From assembly GCA_029891345.1 (NCBI GenBank), contig CM057009.1:90939416-91003415 (forward strand): DNA of 64,000 nt, written 5' to 3'. A program made the translations under genes and the position numbers. Position 1 is the stretch's first letter; each line of letters begins with the position of its first letter. This document shows, in pieces, positions 56,666 through 64,000 of this stretch. The stretch is from Dryococelus australis. Its lineage: Eukaryota > Arthropoda > Insecta > Phasmatodea > Phasmatidae. Under the pieces are notes generated by a model. That model had not been told where the DNA came from, ran no database searches, and was given only the letters and a program-made list of their open reading frames with translations.

Positions 56666-57358
56666 GTGAAGCACACATAGAAAATACAGTCACGAAATTA
56701 GTTAGTGTGTTCTCTTCATGTACTGAGATGAATTAGTTATATAATTAAAAGCCTCTAAAGAAGGTTATGTAAGAAATACAACAGAACACTCTGCAATATA
56801 TAATTAATTATTCTCGCTGAGCTCATACTAAAAAATATGTATTTGGTTGTACTTGGATTATAATCTTACAATACAGAAAACTTTACAAACCAGAGGCAGT
56901 TCAATTTTGCCGTTGTAATATAAATGTATAACTAAGCAATAAAAAGTAATATTAAAACTGTACAAAAATAGGTAAGTTCAGAGTTTCTTTTATAGAAGAT
57001 TTGATTCTTCTCATACACCTGCTGGTTCTGAGATTATTCGTTTCGGCAACTCATCTAACAAAACTAGGGGTTTTGAAATGTTCATACATAACTTCGTCAC
57101 TCAAAATAGTGTTAGTCTGCAAAGACATCTCTGTCAACGATATGCATAGCTCACAAGTCCATCCCTAAAGAATCGTAGCTCCCGTGATGCAAGGAATTTC
57201 CGATAAGCCCATTTAGAACTAATCCTTGTTTCACAATACCCTGCCCTTCAGCAGAGTATATACAGAATGTCAGGTAATTCACGGATATGGACTGCACCAC
57301 ACGAGTGTGTGATCAAAAATCAGTAGAAAATATTCTTTGGTAGAAAAGTTTAAAGCCC

Positions 57359-57595
57359 TTAGTTTAAGAGCAAAACGGAATTTAAGTACATAAAATGGCT
57401 TCGTTTCACGTTAAGCACAGCATATAGCATCAGCATATCAAACGCCGAAACGTCACTACAGGTGTGCCAAATTTGCTCTACCCATAGCAATGCACTTTTC
57501 CGCACGTTGTATGCATGCAGCATGCATGGAACTAGGCCGCCGGATGCACCCATGACCATTGCCATGTCCCAGTACTCATTGCATGTGAACTCCAT
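57359..57595 (-). pseudogene. Possible DUF4817-type N-terminal fragment of a mariner-like element
   Basis: The minus-strand frame starts MEFTCNEYWDMAMVMGASGG, close to the M-x-F-T-x-x-E-Y-x-D-M-x-x-x-x-G-x-x-G-G start I recall for DUF4817 domains that precede mariner-like transposases in insects. Similarity fades after about 20 residues. The only other DUF4817-type remnant here (41650-42228) is a C-terminal half of a separate insertion. Confidence 0.4.
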
Positions 57596-57743
57596 GACCT
57601 TCTTGGCACTACTGTGCTCGGCTGTTTTCTTTACGGTATGACTAATGACCCGTCACATTATTTGCAGCATTGCCACATCACCTCACGATTATATAATTGC
57701 AATACCACATGTCTGCCAAAATGGTAGTTGGACCTTTCATGTC

Positions 57744-58385
57744 GTTTTGACGTGAATACGTCTTTAAATTTACGATCATAGTCGGAGGCAATCCAGAAAA
57801 TCTGATGATAAAAAAATCGGGGGATACAGTTTGGCATTGCAGTACCGAATCTATCGTCTACATTCAAAATTCAATAACATCACTCGGTTTCTAAAGAATC
57901 AAAACATATATTACGTTGAGTGAGGACTGCGGAGCATGGAATGTTGTGTAAGGGGTGGGGGGGATTTTGAGTTCGTTTCGCCGCGTCTCATAACTTCTGT
58001 GCGTAGTATAACTTTTGACTAGGAGAAGAAATGACGCTCGTTTACGTTTCAATTGACAGCTCGCGTCAAGATTAATAGTTTGCGTGTATTAAAACATTTG
58101 AATGGTCTGGGCATGGTGAAACCGTATGCGTTTAATGTAAAGAAATTAAGAAAACCTAACACAATGTCAAATTATACTCGTCAAAAAGCCAAGTCGAAAT
58201 AAAAAAATCGTATACGGTTGGAAAGAGCTTCTTATAAGTAATCCACTGATACCTATAAACCTTCACATGATCGAGTGAAGCGGTGCCGGGAACGTAAAAA
58301 AATACGTCAATGCGTCCGAGCACGTCAACGTAGACGTATTCATGCAAAACAAACGACCATTTCCCCAACACAGCCAAACACAATT
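57744..58385 (-). repeat. Repeat B, inverted copy B3
   Basis: On the minus strand it starts TTTGGCTGTGTTGGGGAAAT and ends GACGTATTCACGTCAAAA. It keeps CGTGCTCGGACGCATTGACG, GAGACGCGGCGAAACGAACT and CAGATTTTCTGGATTGCC. A shortened C run (GGGGTGGGGGGG on the plus strand, 57955-57963) replaces the longer runs of B1 and B2. Confidence 0.8.
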
Positions 58386-58389
58386 TTTT

Positions 58390-59165
58390 CTTGAAAACTA
58401 AGGGGCTTATGCATTTTTACCAAAGAGTATTATCTACTTAGTTTTGGTCACAGATTTATGTAGTGCAGTCCGTATCCGCGAGTTACCTGATATCCTGTAG
58501 ATGCATAAACATGCATTAGTCTAACGGTACTGAGTTCGGATGATGTGGCGGAAGGAGACTGGCGGATTTATTCATACCTCAGGTCACTCAGCTTCAGTTT
58601 CATCATTTTTGCCTCGTGGGAATAGGCACAGCCAAGAGAAGAGAATTCCCCGCATCTAATAACTATGTTTTTTAAAATAATAACCACCAATGTGTTTCTT
58701 CAAATTTTACACAGTATGAGGCTGCTTTAATTATTTCACCCGAAAGGAAATAACTTTGACGACACTCAGTACTGTCCGCCACACTAAAAGTAAAACCTTA
58801 TGTGACGTCATCCTGGGCTTCGGAAAATGTTCGCAGTTTTCACCAAAGTCGAATCACTGCCCACTCCGCTTGCGATTATCGTTTTTGAATCCCTTTCTCG
58901 TCAAATCTTGGTGAAGAACCACACATCCTACAGATATTCAGTCACTATACTTTGTGATATTCCATCAGTTCATACAGTATCGTGTCGACCATTATTTTAC
59001 TTTCCCTGTTTTATGTACATGGTAGGAAATGGTCGAACATGAAGCGTTGTATATCTCCCGTCTTATGGAGAATTTGGTTGCCGTTAACTAGTTTTTCCTA
59101 AGACGCACTTTCCTTTCTGAGGTTGTGACTACAACTCATGTGTTCGCAACATTACCATAAGTTTT
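58390..59165. other. Spacer, nothing recognised
   Basis: The 58827-59042 plus-strand frame shows no recognised domain. Confidence 0.35.
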
Positions 59166-59166
59166 T

Positions 59167-59405
59167 ACCGAGCGAGGTGGCACAATGGCAAACCTTCGCA
59201 CTCGAATTCGGGAGGAAATGGGTTCGAATCCCGGTCCAGCCACACAGATCATTGTTTTACATTGTTTCATGAAATCGCTCCTGGTGAATACTGCGATGGT
59301 TGTGTTTACTAAGCGCTTTGATTGTTTCCTTTCCTATTTTTGCTTCTCTGAGTCAATTGCTCCGTCTTTAATGACCTCGCTGTCGACGAGATGCTAATCA
59401 CTACC
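59167..59405 (+). repeat. tRNA-derived SINE, family S2, second copy
   Basis: Head ACCGAGCGAGGTGGCACAAT (A-box region), B box ATGGGTTCGAATCCCGGTCC, and tail TTAATGACCTCGCTGTCGAC. The middle is more diverged than in the 37845-38108 copy. Confidence 0.8.
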
Positions 59406-60355
59406 TACGATAGATCTGTACTGACCTGTGTCCCAGTATCTTAACTTATGCAACAATATGACCAGCAAATCACGTTGTTCTAATGTGCTAAACATAGCAC
59501 TATAACATATCCTGTTAAGTTATATACACACTAGACACACCAGACAGCGGCTGACGCAGTCGCGAATATAATATTGTTCTGTGTTCGCTATGCATTCCGA
59601 TCCACCTGGAATCGGTATTAAACCCGCTCATCAAAGGAATGTTTGGAATGCAGTTTGCATACAGATAGTTATCAAATAATGAAAACATATCAACGAACAT
59701 TACCTGTGCAGCTCGCATCGGACTGTTATTACAGAATGTGGTTGTTCCAAGATGCTAATTCAGTGCTCACATCACTTGTGTCGCATTAGCTCTATAGTTC
59801 ATAATTACATTACTCATAAATGTTTGGCATTACCTATTATTGAGGTTTGGTTTTCGTCCACTATTACTCTTCGCTGGTGATGTCTTACCACAAGATGTTT
59901 ATGCCCTCATCACCTTGATCAGTGTTGACCCGATACACCTAACACACTTTTCAGTCTTCGAAACACTTTCTCCAACTAATTGCGCTCCAATAGGTATTAT
60001 GGCCCGAAGGCCGGCACAATCTCCAGCCTCCCGCTCTGAAACTGTACTTCGGTGATTAACACTGTGTATGACACATCTCATCTTCATATCTTGATGCCTT
60101 CAAATCTTTCAATCTCATACAGCTTTCAGCTGGCTTTCTCATGTAAAACTGTCATCCTCTCCAATCATCAATATTCCAACTTCAACACGAAGCCTTTACC
60201 TTACTACCACCTCATGGGTAATCGGAATTTTCATTCCGCCACTGGTCAATCTGTTTCAATCTTTTTCCAATCTTGGTGGCAAAACTCTTCCAAAACTTGT
60301 GAATTTTTAATTGACAACTAACAACTCAGTTTCAGTTACAGTCCTCTCCACTTAG
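59406..60355. other. Spacer, nothing recognised
   Basis: May include the 3' untranslated end of the LINE that follows on the minus strand. No feature is certain. Confidence 0.3.
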
Positions 60356-60359
60356 CCAC

Positions 60360-61810
60360 CCCCTGAAGTCACATTCTGATGTCATAGGTCTTTGTAAATT
60401 CCATTAAGACATGTTTGATAGTGTAACAAACTCCACATATATCACATAACTGTTAGGCAAGTAAGTAAAATCTGTGCAAATTGACCTCCAGTTTGACATG
60501 CCCGGTGTATAATTGTGTGCTGTAGTAATTGATAATAATCTATATTCTCTTCATATTTTTAGCAATGCTGGGCAGATATTCATGTGTTATTCTTCCTTTC
60601 AGAGAAGAATCCCATCTTCTGTGCCATGTCACTAAGGTGTCTTGCCTGATTTCTTTCTTTTTTTCAAGATAAGTCCATTGCATTTCCGATCGTTCTGCGA
60701 TGAGTTCTCTTTCAAACACCAGCAAATCCACAGGTTATCCCTCCGCCAATATGGGTAGTGATTTATACGACAGAGTTTTATAAGCCTTGACAACAACCAG
60801 CAGTGCTGCCCTCTGAGCACTGGTGAGCTTCCTGTTATGACACACCAGTTTCACTCTGTTATGTCACTTCACTGCACCATAGGCAACAATTCCTTCAAAC
60901 ACTGCCTTGTAGATTTTCTGCATTGTGGAAAATTTTAGGCTCCATTCAGTATTCATTATAATTATCAATTTATGGAATACAACCACTTAACTTTCTGGCC
61001 ATATATTGTATGTGACTAAGGAAGCTTATCTTGTCATCCAATGTCATATCCAGATACTTATATTTATGAATACGCTTGAATGGTTCACCTTTATATCTCA
61101 CTATTGGTGGTCGTTGTAATTTTCTCTTCAACAAAATGATCGTAGTCTTGTTTTCTGAATATTCTAGCTGAAACTCTTATCCCATTCTGAAACTCTTCTC
61201 AGTCTTCTCAGGATATCTGTTGCCTTTTCTTCAAAATGTCTTCTGGCTCTTCCCGACACCAATATGATACCGTCATCTGCATAGCCAAAGACGTCACATC
61301 TTTGTGGACGAGGCAACTCTAGTAGTCCATCGAAAAGGATGTTCCGTAGTACCAGTCCGAGGACCGATCCCTGGAGATACCTCTTCGTGAGCTTCTTACT
61401 CACCTGGATTAGTCAACAGTTTTCTATTCAAATGCTTTTCATTGATTTTGTCCAAAACCGAAGCAATGTTAACGGCCGATAGAACTTTGTTTTTGCTGTA
61501 TGTTTGCCATCTCCTTTACACATAATCCTGACAACCCCTTCTTCCAGGGACGAGGAAACACTCCCTCATATAGATATCGGTTGTATATGTCTAGAATATG
61601 CAGCTTAATTATAGAATACGACATCCTGACATCTGCTCCAATACCATCCATGCCTGGCACCTTACCATTCTTTCCTCTGTAAACCACTTCCTGCAACTCT
61701 TCAAACATAAATTTAGGTGCACCGCATTCCAGAAATCTGTACTCGTTGAAAGTCAGATGTGTATCCCAATTTCCCTTACCTATGTCTGGCTCATTTCACG
61801 CATAAATACG
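60360..61810 (-). pseudogene. R1-like LINE remnant: reverse transcriptase and C-terminal zinc knuckle
   Basis: Minus strand, 5' to 3': GKNGKVPGMDGIGADV (about 61640-61690), DIYNRYLYEGVFPRPWKKG (about 61535-61590) and a YRPLTLLPVLDKI-like block (about 61450-61500). QGSVLGLVLRNILFDGLLEL and VFGYADDGIILVSG (61164-61403; YADD is the catalytic site) follow, then RPPIVRYKGEPFKRIHKYKY (about 61050-61110). VTWHRRWDSSLKGRITHEYL (about 60575-60635) and CGVCYTIKHVLMEF (about 60385-60430, a C-x2-C...H zinc knuckle) complete it. This matches R1-clade LINEs as I recall them. The first open frame and the endonuclease are missing, and stops and frame changes are present. It looks like a 5'-truncated dead copy. 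Confidence 0.8.
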
Positions 61811-63550
61811 TAACACACCACCTAACAAACTGCAGACACATCCTTCACTGAAATACCAAAGGATAGTCGCAGCGCACAAATGATCAGCTTCATCACCTCA
61901 CAAAGATACTGTGGTCCAGATCATAAGTGTTTCCATTATTTTAATAACCATCGGTATCGTAGACGGTATATTTGATATGCCCTTTACACTTTGCACTTCT
62001 CAACTCCAAGTTCATTTCATAACTTTTTAACCAAATATGTTTGCTATGTTTCCAAAATCAATTGCAAACATTCTTGTAAATATTTAACGATGGCTAGAGA
62101 ATGTTTGAATTTTTAAGTCCACAAGCAATGAAACATCGCTGTATTGCTACCTTCTTGCATACGTATGCGTCTGTAACCATCTACGTTAATTCTTCTTTAA
62201 TTATGTTGATATGTATAGATTAAAACCAACATATGCATGAGCAGAGATTCGCATTTCCATCGTATTTTGGTTCTACAGTGAAAGAATGGTCAAACGTATT
62301 GGATTGCTAAAATGTTGGTCTCGCGATGTGTTCGCGGTGTAGTCCAACGTCATGAGCAACAAGGCGACTGTTATGCGACAGCTGACGTTTGGTGTTCGCG
62401 ACGGGGTTTGGTTCGCAAGTTGTGTACGCGGCTATGCTGCAAAGTGTACTGCAAACGATATGAAGGATTCCTGTTAAACGTCACACTTCAAACTCGTGTC
62501 ACTCACGGTTACATCTGTCCTATATTGTAAGCGGCTGAGAGTGCTGAAAGCGGACAATGTGCTTTCCGGCTATTTGTTGATAAAGAACAATAAGTTTAAG
62601 TAATTTTTTGGAAAATTTAAACAAAATTGACTGCTAGTGAGAGACACTTCTGTTATTGCCACAGATAGTTTTAATGTAGTTATGAAATACGAATCCTTCA
62701 CTCTTTAGTAGTGGTGTCATTTTGTGGCAGTATTCTTCCTCTCTCTTAGTATCAAATGAATTCATTTAACTCAGCATGTGTTACTAAGGATTATTCTTAA
62801 TGTTGCGTTCTTTGAATTATACTTGCAATAGGGGAAGTGACTAAATGAAAAATTACTTCGGACACACGCCATTGCAGTGCTAGAATTTTTATAACAATTT
62901 AAAGTTAATCACTTGACTCACCCATGCACATACATTTCCAATTTTAAGGGTTTTGCCTGCCTGAAGCTGGAACTGCAATACAGAATGTTTGAAATCCTGA
63001 TGTTTTGGCGAAACTATTAAAGGTGACCTCGGCATGTTAACTTACGAAAAAATGTTATACCCCAAACGAGGAAGGAATTGTTTTTTAAAGTTACCACACC
63101 TTCTGTAAATATTATTTTGGAACCCTCCAATATAGTTATCTTGCATACGATTGTATCTTAAACATTCTAGCCGGACACGAGCCACATTAAAATAGGAGCC
63201 TGTAGTAAACTTTGCTACAGATTTGTCATCAATAAAATGATAGGATTACCTCTGAAAATCCCATAGGTACTGCGGTACAGGCTAAATTACGAGAACACTG
63301 CACGCCCTGCGCGTATAGGCGATGGGGCTCATGTAACATGTCAGTGTAACAGTTACAGTATCCGTGCATCTCGGCCAAAATAGAAAAAACACGATGAAGC
63401 AGATGGGTCCCTTAATAAGGGAGGATACATTTTCATCCCGGTTTGTTAGTTTATAATTACGATTTTCAAAACAGTAAATTATGTGGAAATGTATTAGCAG
63501 TAGGGTTTTGGGGAAGTCTGGGACAGTTTATTTTAAATGGGAAATGTGTG
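61811..63550. other. Intergenic stretch, nothing recognised
   Basis: No recognised domain or repeat copy. The open frame 62312-62530 is short and unremarkable. Confidence 0.35.
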
Positions 63551-63570
63551 GCTGTGGCTGAGAGCCACCT

Positions 63571-63627
63571 ACTGTGGATCGACTAGGACGAGCTCGACAA
63601 TCTGTGGCTCGACTCGGACGAATTAGG
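63571..63627. repeat. Short direct repeat, ~28 bp unit
   Basis: TGTGGATCGACTAGGACGAG is followed about 28 bases later by TGTGGCTCGACTCGGACGAA. No function apparent. Confidence 0.6.
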
Positions 63628-63629
63628 AA

Positions 63630-64000
63630 GCTGTCGACTCGGGTTTGCCGAACGTACCCGAAAGCGCTTGGCAGTTACATACACTAATTCTTGAAGCATA
63701 TGGTGGTTTATGGTAGCCATATTGGAATTATAGGCATAGGGTATGAGAAATCGTAAATATGTATTTATCATCCGAATTTAAAATGATTTTAAATTATAAA
63801 TAATTTTGTATATTTCGTCGAAATTGTACATAAGGCAATGATGAAACTTGCAAAAGTCTCTCAACTACATTTCCAGTCCCATCTCTTGAAGACTGATTAA
63901 TACACAATGTCAGAATCTGCACATTATTAACTACATCGACTATTTTGTAGTTATAAGTATTCTACTCTATTTTTTAAATGTATGTATATATGACTAAACT
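63630..64000. other. Window end, nothing recognised
   Basis: A+T-rich sequence without recognised features. Confidence 0.35.

Overview
The window looks like repeat-rich intergenic DNA from a large insect genome. The evidence is A+T-rich sequence with long AC/AT microsatellites, tRNA-derived SINEs of an insect type (one of which I recall from Polyneoptera such as locusts and stick insects), an R1-like LINE, mariner, Tc1, hAT and Transib-like DNA transposons, and a Ty3/gypsy element. I cannot name the species. I found no intact host protein gene and no intact tRNA, rRNA or CRISPR array. The best host-gene signal is a CpG-rich block at 21263-21625 that ends in an ATG fused to a splice donor, which could be a promoter with a first exon.

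Layout. 1-2,600: a decayed C2H2 zinc-finger piece, tandem repeats and a SINE tail. 2,600-11,400: SINE family S1, a ~415 bp terminal-inverted-repeat family (called A here), a ~660 bp repeat (called B), a decayed mariner, and a B copy nested inside an A copy. 11,400-14,630: very A+T-rich DNA with faint copia-like traces on the minus strand, then a 1.44 kb fold-back element. 15,000-20,430: more A and S1 copies and a decayed hAT transposase of about 2.4 kb. 21,230-22,560: the CpG block, a short inverted-repeat element and a ~590 bp palindrome packed with CCAAT motifs. 25,350-29,230: more A copies and other small inverted-repeat elements. 31,000-39,600: a young S1 SINE with a perfect 13 bp target duplication, and several non-autonomous DNA elements. 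40,600-43,620: three different Tc1/mariner transposase remnants within 2 kb and a possible retrocopy tail. 45,900-54,700: a Ty3/gypsy fossil split by a DNA transposon. 56,400-61,800: repeat B, a SINE and a LINE remnant. 61,800-64,000: nothing recognised.

The most interesting object is the 2,947 bp DNA transposon at 47900-50846, inserted in the gag region of the gypsy fossil. Its transposase resembles the Transib/RAG1 group. Both ends start with a heptamer close or identical to the V(D)J recombination signal (CATAGTG and CACAGTG). Each heptamer is followed by exactly 23 bases and a nonamer-like 9-mer, and the element is flanked by a near-perfect 5 bp G+C-rich duplication (CGACG/TGACG). It also shows a good candidate 5' intron.

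All calls were made by eye. Family names rest on remembered protein motifs, and boundaries of decayed repeats are approximate.
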